Shown here: piece by piece, positions 1 through 6,898 of the stretch
How positions within the stretch are numbered: position 1 is the first letter of the stretch
Layout of the letters: each line of letters opens with the position of its first letter
Assembly: GCA_019746355.1 (NCBI GenBank)
Contig: JAIESC010000229.1
Span: 1-12,324, forward strand
Origin: Xanthobacteraceae bacterium
GTDB lineage: Bacteria; Pseudomonadota; Alphaproteobacteria; Rhizobiales; Xanthobacteraceae
Direction of reading: 5' to 3'
Length of the DNA: 12,324 nt
Notes under the pieces: model-generated
The model's database searches: none
Told to the model about the DNA's origin: nothing
Seen by the model: the letters and a program-made list of their open reading frames with translations, nothing else
Program-made: the position numbers and the translations under genes

Positions 1-449
1 GTCCAGCTCGAGCGGAAGAAATACGGGTACTTCGGCAGATCGCGTTGCGTCAGATCGTCGGCCGAGGAGACCGACGAAATGTAGACGACCTTCTCGGCCG
101 TGCTCACCGGCGCGAGCGCGTAGCCGGTCGAGGCCAAAAGGCCGCCGACGAAGAAGTGCACCTTGTCCTGCAGGATCAGCTTCTTCGCCTTGGTCACGGC
201 GGTGTCGGGCTTGCCCTGCTCGTCCTCGACGATGAATTTGATCTGCGCGCCGCCGAGCACGTTCTTTTTCTGGTCGAGGTACATCTTGAAGCCGTCGACC
301 ATGTCCTTGCCGACCTGGGCGAAGATGCCGGTGGTCGGCGCGAGGAAGCCGATCCGGACCTCCTCGGCCTGTGCCGCGGCGGCCGATCCGGCCGCGAGCA
401 CACCGGCCAACAACAGCGAGCCGGCGGCGCGATGCATGTCTTGCGTCAT
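1..449 (-). CDS. LIV-type ABC transporter substrate-binding protein (N-terminal part, cut by left edge)
   Basis: Only about 149 codons are in the window; the rest lies beyond base 1. The protein would bind a small organic ligand in the periplasm and deliver it to the LivH/LivM permease encoded just upstream. Seen: a Sec-type signal peptide (hydrophobic stretch LLLAGVLAAG, likely cleavage after AAAAQA) followed by the type I periplasmic-binding opening EEVRIGFLAPTTGIFAQVGK, then FIVEDEQGKPD and FFVGGLLASTGYALAPV, as in the Peripla_BP_6 (LivK-like) family. Two ATGs stand in tandem (452-450 and 449-447). The Shine-Dalgarno GGAGG at 455-459 is only 2 bases from the first but 5 from the second, so the second is preferred. 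It starts 35 bases after the livM stop and probably belongs to the same operon. The ligand cannot be read from this fragment; families with this fold bind amino acids, aromatic acids, amides or urea. Confidence 0.93.
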   Translation of the reverse strand, partial: MTQDMHRAAGSLLLAGVLAAGSAAAAQAEEVRIGFLAPTTGIFAQVGKDMVDGFKMYLDQKKNVLGGAQIKFIVEDEQGKPDTAVTKAKKLILQDKVHFFVGGLLASTGYALAPVSTAEKVVYISSVSSADDLTQRDLPKYPYFFRSSW

Positions 450-484
450 CATAACCTCCCGTGCGTTGGCCGCGCTTCACCCGT

Positions 485-1483
485 TCAGTGAGGCGCGGCT
501 TTGGTTTCCTTAGAAGTTTCTTGCTTGGAATTCTGCATGCGGTATTGCCGGATGCGTTCCGGAATGCCCATCAGGCCGGTCGGCAGATAGAAGATCGTCA
601 GCACGTAGACGCCGCCCAGCACGTACTGCCACCACGGCACCACCGTGCTCAGATATTCGCGAAGCCCGAACACGATGAAGGCGCCGATCACGCCGCCGAC
701 CAGCGTGCCCGCGCCGCCGAGCACCGCCATCAGCAGCGCGTCGACCGAGGTGGTGAGCTCGACATTGACCGGGCTGACGATGCCCGCGGTGTGAGCCCAC
801 AGCACGCCGGACAGTCCGCCGAATCCGCCGGCGATGATGAAGGCGATGTATTTGTGCAGCCAGGTGTTGTAGCCGAGGATCTGCATGCGCAGCTCCCGCT
901 CGCGGATGCCGGCCAGACTCTTGCCGAACGGCGATCGCACCAAGGTGTACATCGCGAGCAGCGATACGGCAAAGAAGCCGAACACGACGTAGAAGAACGT
1001 CACGTCGTTGGCGAAGTCGATGCCGCCGAATTTCGGCCGCTCCCGGACGTTGATGCCGTTGTCGCCGCCGGTCAGCGAGTTCCAGCGGTAGGCGAGGCCC
1101 CAGACGCATTGCCCGAGCGCCAGCGTGATCATCAGGAAGTAGACGCCGCTGGCGCGGATCGCCAGCAGGCCGAACACCGCGGCGAGCGCCGCGCTGAGCA
1201 GGATGCCGAACAGGCACACCAGCCAGAAGTCCCAGCCGAGCCCGATGTGATAGCGCGTGGCGAGGATCGCGGCGGCATAGGCGCCGACGCCGAGATAGGC
1301 GGCCTGGCCGAGCGAGGCCAACCCCGTGTAGCCCAAAAGGATGTCGACGCTCATCACCAGGATCGCGAAGGCGAGCGCCCGGGTGGCGAGCAGGATGATG
1401 AAGGAATTGGTGTTCGGCACCACGACTGCGACGGCGGCCAGCGCCGCGACGACGACCAGGATTTTCACGAGCTGGCTTTTCAT
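485..1483 (-). CDS. livM: LIV-type ABC transporter permease LivM
   Basis: Inner-membrane permease subunit of a branched-chain amino acid/aromatic acid (HAAT) importer; it would form the channel with LivH. The 332-residue protein is mostly hydrophobic helices. It carries the family signature GYTGLASLGQAAYLGVGAY at about residues 51-69, TGGDNGI at 138-144, the cytoplasmic coupling loop AGIRERELRMQILGYNT that contacts the ATPases, and the late GGAGTLVGGVIGAF segment. The C-terminal tail is short, charged and rich in Lys, Gln and Glu, with no fused ATPase domain, unlike some long LivM proteins. The ATG lies 11 bases after the livH stop, preceded by a weak GCAGG. The reading frame stays open upstream through livH, but the true start is fixed by homology (MKSQLVKILVVVAALAA). 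The liv family is certain; whether the substrate is an amino acid is not. Confidence 0.93.
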   Translation of the reverse strand: MKSQLVKILVVVAALAAVAVVVPNTNSFIILLATRALAFAILVMSVDILLGYTGLASLGQAAYLGVGAYAAAILATRYHIGLGWDFWLVCLFGILLSAALAAVFGLLAIRASGVYFLMITLALGQCVWGLAYRWNSLTGGDNGINVRERPKFGGIDFANDVTFFYVVFGFFAVSLLAMYTLVRSPFGKSLAGIRERELRMQILGYNTWLHKYIAFIIAGGFGGLSGVLWAHTAGIVSPVNVELTTSVDALLMAVLGGAGTLVGGVIGAFIVFGLREYLSTVVPWWQYVLGGVYVLTIFYLPTGLMGIPERIRQYRMQNSKQETSKETKAAPH

Positions 1484-1494
1484 CAGGCCTGCGC

Positions 1495-2355
1495 TCACTC
1501 GCGTCCAAACAGGCCGGTCGGCTTGATCGCGAGGATCAACGCCATCGGCGCATAGAGCGTGAAATAGGAGATCTCTGGAAACAGCGCCTTGCCGAAGTTG
1601 TCGGCAAGGCCGACCGCCAGCGCGCCGATCGCAGCGCCGCCGAGGCTGCCCATGCCGCCGATGATCACCACGGCAAAGGCGAGCGGCAGGATCTCGAAGT
1701 CGAGGCCGGGATAGACGCCGAGGAACGCGCCGCCGATCACGCCGCCGAGCGCCGCAAGGAACGCGCCGAGCGCGAAGATGAACATCGAGATGCGCGAGGT
1801 GTCGATGCCGATGCCGCGCGCCATCTGTGCATCGTCGACCGTGGCGCGGACCGCGGCGCCCAGCCGCGTCTTCTCCATCGCCAGCCACAGCACGATGCCG
1901 ATCGCGGCGGCGGTGGCGATCATGAAGATGCGGTAGAGCGGCAGATAGAGCCCGCCGACATTGATGCTCTTCGACAGCGCTTCGGGCGGGTTGATGTCGA
2001 AGTTGTTGCCGGTCCAGATGTCGAGCGCGGCCTGCTGGAACAGGAAGGCGAAGCCGACGGTCAGCAGCACCTGCCGCAGCGGATCGAAGCCGAGCGGGCG
2101 CAGGAACACGCGCTCCATCACGAGACCGAGCAGGGCAATCGCAAGCGCCGCGACCGGAATGGCCAGCAGCCACGAGCCGGTGGTCCAGATCACTGTGAGT
2201 GCGACATAGCCGCCGAGCAGGAAGTAGGAGCCGTGCGACAGGTTGACGATGCGCATGACGCCGAAGATCAGCGACAGGCCGCTGCCCAGAAGGAACAGCA
2301 ACGCACCGTACGAAACCCCGTTGAACGCCTGGATCAGCCAGAAGTTCAGGTTCAT
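1495..2355 (-). CDS. livH: LIV-type ABC transporter permease LivH
   Basis: Inner-membrane permease partner of the downstream LivM. The 286-residue protein has the diagnostic N-terminal block GLSLIFGVMRIVNLSHGSYF (about residues 26-45), about eight hydrophobic segments, the EAA-type coupling loop LGAAVRATVDDAQMARGIGID (about 165-185) and the late VVIIGGMGSLGGAAIGA segment, all typical of BPD_transp_2 LivH proteins of normal length. The ATG at 2355 is preceded by a weak GGCGGAA. This is the first gene of the minus-strand transporter operon livH-livM-SBP, with only 11 bases to livM. The 227 bases in front of it hold a 14-bp palindrome (2445-2458) and a REP-like hairpin (2496-2523). No livG/livF ATPase genes are seen for this operon; they may lie beyond the left edge, or the ATPases of the operon at 10508-11991 may serve both, which is only conjecture. 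Confidence 0.93.
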   Translation of the reverse strand: MNLNFWLIQAFNGVSYGALLFLLGSGLSLIFGVMRIVNLSHGSYFLLGGYVALTVIWTTGSWLLAIPVAALAIALLGLVMERVFLRPLGFDPLRQVLLTVGFAFLFQQAALDIWTGNNFDINPPEALSKSINVGGLYLPLYRIFMIATAAAIGIVLWLAMEKTRLGAAVRATVDDAQMARGIGIDTSRISMFIFALGAFLAALGGVIGGAFLGVYPGLDFEILPLAFAVVIIGGMGSLGGAAIGALAVGLADNFGKALFPEISYFTLYAPMALILAIKPTGLFGRE

Positions 2356-2444
2356 TTCCGCCCAAGCCCCTCTTCAGACGAGAAGGTTGGGGGCGAAGCT
2401 TACATGAGGCGGGGCGGCACGCCAGCCCGTCCGGTGACGCATGT

Positions 2445-2458
2445 CCGATTTAAATCGG
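2445..2458. promoter_or_regulatory. 14-bp perfect palindrome upstream of livH (possible operator)
   Basis: CCGATTTAAATCGG is its own reverse complement and sits 90-103 bases upstream of the livH start, in AT-rich sequence that contrasts with the GC-rich surroundings. The position and uninterrupted symmetry suit a homodimeric repressor or activator site controlling the transporter operon. No regulator gene is adjacent, and no clear -35/-10 pair could be placed with confidence, so the operator role is inference. Confidence 0.4.
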
Positions 2459-2495
2459 GTCTAGCAAACGGCGAGCGATCGAATTGTACGCAGCA

Positions 2496-2540
2496 CTGGG
2501 TCCCCGCTTCCGCGGGGACCCAGGGATACAAATACGGAAG
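2496..2540. repeat. REP-like palindromic element, copy A
   Basis: A perfect 12-bp inverted repeat (arms CTGGGTCCCCGC at 2496-2507 and GCGGGGACCCAG at 2512-2523, loop TTCC) is followed by a GGGATACAAATACGGAA flank. The hairpin matches 5219-5242 at 22 of 24 bases, and the flank matches 5182-5201 at 17 of 20, so this is one copy of a dispersed element. It lies between the minus-strand dehydrogenase gene and livH. It could also end transcription of the dehydrogenase gene, but there is no T-tract on either strand, so a Rho-independent terminator is not supported. Confidence 0.7.
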
Positions 2541-2582
2541 CTTCAAACTGATGGATCAAACGCCTGCGCTGTCTGACGATCC

Positions 2583-3485
2583 TCAGCGCCTGCGCCGCTT
2601 CACCTTGGCCTTGCCCTCCAGCACGGCACACACCGCGGCGGTGTCGTCTTCGGCATGGCCCTGCTTCAGCGCTGCGGCATAAACCGGCAGTGTCGCGGAG
2701 AACAACGGCGTCGGCACCTTGATCTTCCTCGCGAACGCGCCGATCACGTCCATGTCCTTCTGCCACACCGAGCACTTCATGGTGACGTCGCTGTAGTCGT
2801 TCTTCACCATCATCGGCGCGCGCAGCTCGAACACGCGGGAATTGCCGGCGCCGTTGGAGATCATCTCGAAAATGATCTTCGGGTCGAGGCCGGCCTTCAT
2901 GCCCATCACCATCGCCTCGGCGGAGGCGACGTTGTTGATGGCGACCAGCAGGTTGGCGACGTATTTCATCCGGCTGCCGTCGCCGAACTCGCCGGTGTCG
3001 TAGGTCTTGCGCGAGAAGCCTGCAAACACCGGCTTGATCCGGCCGATCGCCTTGCGGTCGCCGCTGGCATAGATCACGAGATCGCCGGTCCTGGCCTGCG
3101 AGCCGGTGCCGCTGACCGGGCAATCGAGCATGGTGTGGCCCGCCTTGCTCAAGATTCGCTCGGCCTTCTCCTTGTCGTCGATCGTGAAGGTCGAGCATTC
3201 GGCGATGATGCGCGGCGGCAGGTCCGCGGCGGCGATCTCCTTTGCGACGGCCATCAGCGCTTCCGGCTTCGGCAGGCTGGTGATGACGATGGGCGCGGCT
3301 GCGGCAACGGCCTTGGCGCTCGACGCGATCTCGACGCCGGCCCGTGCCAACTCCTTGCGCTTGCCCGCGCTGATGTCGAAGCCCACCACGCGCCAGCCGG
3401 ACTTGATCAGGTTGCGGGAGAACGATCCGCCCATGATGCCCAGTCCGATCACGCCCACAGTCTTCTTGGTCTTTGCCGCGCTCAT
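2583..3485 (-). CDS. 3-hydroxyisobutyrate dehydrogenase-like beta-hydroxyacid dehydrogenase, probably NAD-dependent
   Basis: Cytosolic oxidoreductase that would interconvert a beta-hydroxyacid (3-hydroxyisobutyrate, tartronate semialdehyde/glycerate or similar) and its semialdehyde. The 300-residue protein has the usual family length. Seen: Rossmann motif GLGIMG (14-19), an Asp after beta-2 in VVGFDIS (D37) that favours NAD over NADP, the substrate-binding motif DCPVSGTGSQ (121-130), the catalytic Lys174 with Asn178 in MKYVANLLVAINN, and a conserved WQKDMDV near 241-247. It ends in a basic tail VKRRRR. The frame extends upstream to an earlier ATG at 3551, but the start at 3485 is chosen because GGGTGG lies 6-12 bases before it and the family begins about ten residues before the glycine motif. 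It is divergent from the GlcG-like gene (189 bases between starts). It is a paralogue of the product of 4236-5123, with a different predicted cofactor. The precise substrate is unknown. Confidence 0.9.
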   Translation of the reverse strand: MSAAKTKKTVGVIGLGIMGGSFSRNLIKSGWRVVGFDISAGKRKELARAGVEIASSAKAVAAAAPIVITSLPKPEALMAVAKEIAAADLPPRIIAECSTFTIDDKEKAERILSKAGHTMLDCPVSGTGSQARTGDLVIYASGDRKAIGRIKPVFAGFSRKTYDTGEFGDGSRMKYVANLLVAINNVASAEAMVMGMKAGLDPKIIFEMISNGAGNSRVFELRAPMMVKNDYSDVTMKCSVWQKDMDVIGAFARKIKVPTPLFSATLPVYAAALKQGHAEDDTAAVCAVLEGKAKVKRRRR

Positions 3486-3674
3486 TGCGTTTCCACCCGT
3501 TGGTTGCCCCGATTGCGCCGGGACACTAGGACGCCACGCGATGCGCGCCAAGGCCGGATATCAAATGCACGTCATCGGGCGGTCGAACGTCTCGCGGCGG
3601 TTGTGACAGCCTTTCGGGGCTGCGCCGGATCGCTTATCGTTTGTACAGGCATAAAAAAGTCGCTGGAGGACGAG

Positions 3675-4202
3675 ATGAAACTGGACCGGTCAATTCTCGG
3701 CTGCGCCGTTGCGACGGCCCTGATCGCGCTCTCCACACAGGCTGGGTCGGCCCAGGGGCTGATCACCAAGAAGCGGCTGTCGGCGGCACTCGCCATGGAA
3801 GCGGTGATGGAGGCGGTCGAGGTCTGCAAGAAGGCGGGGTATTCGGTCACGGCGATCATCGTCGACAACGAGGGTGTGCGGCAGGCGGTGCTGCGCGGCG
3901 ACGGGGCCGTGGTCCACACGCTCGATAGCGCCTATGTGAAGGCCTACACTGCGGCGTCGCTTGCGCCGGTGCGCAAGGATGGTTCGACCAAGGCCATTGC
4001 CGAGCGCATCGCGCGGACGCCGGGCGTGACCACCGCGGGGCTTGCGAGCCTGCCCAACGTCAACTTTACGCCGGGCGGCGTGACCATCATGGCCGGCGAG
4101 GAGGCGATCGGCGGCATCGGCGTCGGCGGTGCGCCGGGCGGCAACTTCGACCACGACTGCGCGGTCGCGGCCCTCGACAAGATCAAGGACCGGATGAAAT
4201 AA
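3675..4202 (+). CDS. Exported GlcG/HbpS-family (DUF336) protein
   Basis: A 175-residue protein with an N-terminal signal peptide (hydrophobic core ILGCAVATALIAL, likely cut after GSA at residue 26) followed by one complete DUF336/GlcG domain. Family marks are GYSVTAIIVDNEGVRQAVLR (55-74), DGAVVHTLDSAYVKAYTA (76-93), PGGVTIMAGEEAIGGIGVGG (133-152) and DHDCAVAALDKI near the end. Members have been linked to haem binding (HbpS), glycolate use (GlcG) and cobalamin-related PduO C-domains, but many sit in catabolic operons without known activity. The export signal implies a periplasmic role here. GGAGGA at 3665-3670 lies 4 bases before the ATG, which fixes the start. The next gene follows after 33 bases, so it probably leads the 3675-5931 operon. 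The family is secure; the function is not known. Confidence 0.9.
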   Translation: MKLDRSILGCAVATALIALSTQAGSAQGLITKKRLSAALAMEAVMEAVEVCKKAGYSVTAIIVDNEGVRQAVLRGDGAVVHTLDSAYVKAYTAASLAPVRKDGSTKAIAERIARTPGVTTAGLASLPNVNFTPGGVTIMAGEEAIGGIGVGGAPGGNFDHDCAVAALDKIKDRMK

Positions 4203-4235
4203 CCGCCGCTTGCTCAACTGAAGGGACTTCGACGA

Positions 4236-5123
4236 ATGCATATCGGGATCGCCGGCATCGGCAGGATGGGATCGAACATCGGCGCGCGGCTGATGGAGGG
4301 CGGCCACAAGCTGACGGTCTGGAACAGGACGGCGGACAAGACCAGGCCGCTGGTCGAGGCCGGCGCGACGCTCTCGAAATCGCCGGCCGATCTCGCAAGC
4401 TCGGTGGAGGCGGTGATCACCATCATCACCAATGCCGATGCGATCGAGGCGATGTATCACGGGCCGGACGGATTGCTCTCGGGCGACGTGCAGGGCCGGC
4501 TGTTCATCGAGATGAGCACGGTGCCGCCGGAGGTGCAGGTGGCACTCGCCGCCAAGGTGCGGGCCAAGGGTGCGGCCTATGTCGAGTGCCCGGTCGGCGG
4601 CTCGGTGATCCCGGCGCGCACCGGCAAGCTGATGGGGCTGATGGGCGCGGAGCCGGCGGATGCCGCCCGCGCGCGGCCGATCCTCGATCATCTCTGCCGC
4701 CGGGTGCTGCACAGCGGACCCGTCGGCAACGGCGCGGTGATGAAGCTCGCGGTCAACCTGCCGCTGATGGTCTACTGGCAGGCGCTCGGCGAGCAATTGT
4801 CGCTCTGCAGGGACCTGAAGATCGATCCGGGCGAGCTTCTTGATTTCCTCTCCGATACGTCGGGGGCGGCGACCGTGCTCAAGCAGCGGATGCCCGGCAT
4901 CGTCGCGCGGCTGAAGAACGAGAAGTCCGACATCGGCACGTTCAATCTCGACGGCGGCATCAAGGACGTGAAGGCGATGCTGGCCGAGAGCAAAAAGCGC
5001 GGTCTCGAGCTGCCGCTGCTGCAGCAGACGCTGGCCTGCTACGAGGAGGCGCGCCGCACCATGCCGGGCAATGACGAGGTCTCGAACGTCGCGGCCTACT
5101 GGCCGAACCGCAAGACAAATTGA
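4236..5123 (+). CDS. NAD(P)-binding beta-hydroxyacid dehydrogenase (HIBADH/GarR superfamily), probably NADPH-dependent
   Basis: Cytosolic dehydrogenase or reductase of 295 residues. Seen: Rossmann motif GIGRMG (7-12), the VWNRT segment (28-32) in which Asn-Arg replaces the NAD-selecting Asp and favours NADPH, STVPPEV (94-100), substrate motif ECPVGGSVIPARTGKL (117-132), catalytic Lys170 and Asn174 in GAVMKLAVNLPL, and GGIKDVKAML (240-249). Known members reduce succinic semialdehyde, glyoxylate, methylglyoxal or tartronate semialdehyde; the substrate here cannot be read off. AAGGGA at 4221-4226 precedes the ATG by 9 bases. It follows the GlcG-like gene by 33 bases and is separated from the isomerase gene by 157 bases holding a REP-like element. 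It differs clearly from the product of 2583-3485, so the pair is not a recent duplication. Confidence 0.9.
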   Translation: MHIGIAGIGRMGSNIGARLMEGGHKLTVWNRTADKTRPLVEAGATLSKSPADLASSVEAVITIITNADAIEAMYHGPDGLLSGDVQGRLFIEMSTVPPEVQVALAAKVRAKGAAYVECPVGGSVIPARTGKLMGLMGAEPADAARARPILDHLCRRVLHSGPVGNGAVMKLAVNLPLMVYWQALGEQLSLCRDLKIDPGELLDFLSDTSGAATVLKQRMPGIVARLKNEKSDIGTFNLDGGIKDVKAMLAESKKRGLELPLLQQTLACYEEARRTMPGNDEVSNVAAYWPNRKTN

Positions 5124-5161
5124 GGAGCAGCATTTTGGTCAGGTTGTGTCCACGCCCGTTC

Positions 5162-5242
5162 ATTCCCGCGAAAGCGGGAATCCAGGGTTACACATTCGGA
5201 ACGAGCCGCTTCGTGGCCCTGGGTCCCCGCTTTCGCGGCGAC
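5162..5242. repeat. Composite REP-like element, copy B (two hairpins facing each other)
   Basis: First hairpin: ATTCCCGC / GCGGGAAT (5162-5169, 5174-5181) around a GAAA loop. Second hairpin: GTCCCCGC / GCGGCGAC (5223-5230, 5235-5242) around TTTC, with one mismatch. CCAGGG (5182-5187) and CCCTGG (5217-5222) form an outer inverted repeat between them, so the two units are arranged head to head, as in BIME-type elements. The second unit matches copy A (2496-2519) at 22 of 24 bases. The element fills most of the gap between the dehydrogenase and isomerase genes and could form RNA hairpins that stabilise or attenuate the upstream message; that role is inferred. Confidence 0.7.
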
Positions 5243-5280
5243 GAACGGCAGCGCTGGGCCATGACAACCGGGAGGGTTTG

Positions 5281-5931
5281 ATGAAGCTCTATTCGTTCTG
5301 GCGTTCGCTTGCGACCTACCGGGTGCGCATTGCGATGAACCTCAAGGGCATCACGCCCGATGAGGTGATCGACATCAACCTGATGAAAGGCCAGCAGCGC
5401 GAGGACTCGTTTCGCAAGGTCAATCCGATGATGGCGATCCCGGCGCTGGTCGACGGCGAGGGGCCGGCGCTGTTCGAATCGCTTGCGATCGTCGAGTACC
5501 TCGACGAGACCCATCCCGATCCGCCGCTGCTGCCGAAGGATCCGAAGGGCCGGGCACGGGTGCGCGGACTCGCGCAGATCATTGCGTGCGATTCCCATCC
5601 GCTGGTGGTGCCGCGGGTGCGCGAGCACCTGGCGCACGAGTTCAAGTTCGACGAGGCGACGGTGATGAAATGGGCGCAGCACTGGCACAGTGCGGCGCTG
5701 AAGGCGCTCGACACGCATCTTGCCGACAAGGCAACCGGTAAGCACGCCCACGGCGATCAGATCACCGTCGCCGACATCTGCATCGCCAGCCAGGGCGCGG
5801 GCGCGAACTTCTTCAAGGTCGATCTGGCGCCGTTCCCGAACTTCAGGCGTATTCTCGACGCCTGCATGGCGAACGACGCGTTCGCCCGTGCGCATCCGCT
5901 GAAGCAGCCGGGGGCGCCGGCGTCGGTTTAG
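5281..5931 (+). CDS. Zeta-class glutathione S-transferase, maleylacetoacetate/maleylpyruvate isomerase-like
   Basis: A 216-residue cytosolic GST with the zeta/MaiA layout: N-terminal thioredoxin-like domain (about 1-82) with FWRSLATYRVRIAMNLKG (6-23), VNPMMAIPAL carrying the cis-Pro (P54) and the glutathione-site ESLAI (66-70); then the helical domain with ACDSHPLVVPRVREHL (102-117) and TVADICIAS (162-170). Family members use glutathione to isomerise cis to trans dicarboxylates from homogentisate or gentisate breakdown. In the SSC motif of the human enzyme only the first Ser (S9) is kept here; the others are Leu and Ala. GGAGGG at 5271-5276 is 4 bases before the ATG. The stop overlaps the convergent lysR stop by 4 bases (5928-5931). 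No gentisate or homogentisate dioxygenase gene is in the window, so another glutathione-dependent reaction is possible. Confidence 0.88.
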   Translation: MKLYSFWRSLATYRVRIAMNLKGITPDEVIDINLMKGQQREDSFRKVNPMMAIPALVDGEGPALFESLAIVEYLDETHPDPPLLPKDPKGRARVRGLAQIIACDSHPLVVPRVREHLAHEFKFDEATVMKWAQHWHSAALKALDTHLADKATGKHAHGDQITVADICIASQGAGANFFKVDLAPFPNFRRILDACMANDAFARAHPLKQPGAPASV

Positions 5932-6893
5932 CGGGCGGCGCGGCGTCCGCGCGCCGGATAGATCGCGGGCGGGATGGTCTTCGCCCAGACCTCCTGGATG
6001 CGGGCGATCTCGGCCTCGAAGCATTCGAGGAACAGCTGCGCCGGCGTCGACAGCGTGCGTCGTGCCGGTGAGATCACCACGAATTCGGCGATCAGCGGCG
6101 GGTCATGGATCGGGCTGATGACGCGCTCCGGCCGGCCGATGTCGGCGATGCAGATCAGGCCGGACAGGATCGTCACCCAGTCCGAGCGCAGCACGAATTG
6201 CAGCGTGCTGATCATCGCGTCCATCTCGATCACGTCGGCGATCTCGACCCCGTGGGTCTGGCAATAGATCTCGATGTTGCGGCGGCGCACATTGGTGCGG
6301 CCGGGCAGGATGATCTTCAGCGGCCCGCAATCTCTCAGCCGCACCGGCTGCAACGGCGTGAACCCGAGCTTTGGGTTCGACACGAGCATTTCGCGGTCGC
6401 GCACGATCAGTCGCGATTTCAGGCCGACGCGGCTTTCGGAGGCCGGTACCACCGCGAAATCGAGCTCGCCCGCATGCACCATGTCGGTGAGCCAGCCGCT
6501 GTAGCCTTCGACGATGTGCAGCCGCACGTCGGGATAGCGCGCCTTGAAATCGGCGAGCGGCGGCGCGAGCGCGGCGCGGGTGACGGTCGGGATCAATCCG
6601 ATGCGCAGATCGCCGCTCACCCGCGCGGCAAAGCCGCGCACCTCCTCGTTGGCGTTGGCGATCTGGCTCACCGCCTCGATGCAGCGCTTGTAGTAGAGCT
6701 GGCCGGCCGGGGTGGGCGTCACGCCGTTCGCCGAGCGCTCGAACAGTCTGATGCCGAGGGTGCGCTCGGCCGCGGCCACATGCTGGGAAATGCCGGATTG
6801 CGTTGCGTTCTCGCGCGCGGCGGCGCGGGTGAACGAGCCTTCCTCGACCACCGCGATGATCGCCCTGATCTGCCGGAGCGCGATTTCGGCCAT
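5928..6893 (-). CDS. LysR-family transcriptional regulator
   Basis: A 321-residue cytosolic regulator with the standard LTTR plan: N-terminal winged helix-turn-helix (about 3-62; ALRQIRAIIAVVEEGSFTRA and SQHVAAAERTLGIRLFER), a linker helix, and a LysR_substrate effector domain (about 92-300; GDLRIGLIPTVTR, ELDFAVVPAS). The C-terminal end PARGRRAAR is basic. The ATG at 6893 is the normal distance from the HTH and is preceded by AGGA with a 6-base spacer. It is divergent from the flavin monooxygenase gene (106 bases between starts), the classic arrangement in which an LTTR represses itself and activates the neighbour with an inducer. Its 3' end overlaps the isomerase gene tail to tail. Likely targets are the 7000-9133 genes and perhaps 3675-5931; the inducer is unknown. 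Confidence 0.93.
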   Translation of the reverse strand: MAEIALRQIRAIIAVVEEGSFTRAAARENATQSGISQHVAAAERTLGIRLFERSANGVTPTPAGQLYYKRCIEAVSQIANANEEVRGFAARVSGDLRIGLIPTVTRAALAPPLADFKARYPDVRLHIVEGYSGWLTDMVHAGELDFAVVPASESRVGLKSRLIVRDREMLVSNPKLGFTPLQPVRLRDCGPLKIILPGRTNVRRRNIEIYCQTHGVEIADVIEMDAMISTLQFVLRSDWVTILSGLICIADIGRPERVISPIHDPPLIAEFVVISPARRTLSTPAQLFLECFEAEIARIQEVWAKTIPPAIYPARGRRAAR

Positions 6894-6898
6894 TATAA

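Noticed and set aside
461..1555. Long plus-strand open frame of 364 codons opposite livM
   Set aside because: It is antisense to a certain livM gene, its translation is rich in Arg, His, Asp and Gln as expected from the reverse of hydrophobic codons, and it has no recognisable domain.
485..2365. 626-codon minus-strand open frame that could suggest a LivM with a long N-terminal extension
   Set aside because: The upstream part is livH read in the wrong frame; normal LivM begins at 1483 just after the livH stop.
2655..3674. Upstream extension of the GlcG-like gene to a 515-codon frame
   Set aside because: The extension is antisense to the dehydrogenase gene; the ATG at 3675 has a good ribosome-binding site and begins a signal peptide.
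3486..3674. Promoters for the divergent dehydrogenase and GlcG-like genes
   Set aside because: TTGT-like and ATAAAA-like stretches are present, but no -35/-10 pair with acceptable spacing could be placed on either strand, and no dyad stands out beyond a 5-bp CAGCC/GGCTG stem at about 3607-3622.
3690..4796. 368-codon minus-strand open frame opposite the GlcG-like and dehydrogenase genes
   Set aside because: It crosses two well-supported genes on the other strand and shows no family motif.
5071..5280. In-frame N-terminal extension of the isomerase gene through the REP-like element (HSRESGNPG...)
   Set aside because: The extension translates the palindromic repeat; the ATG at 5281 has a strong ribosome-binding site and gives the normal GST N-terminus.
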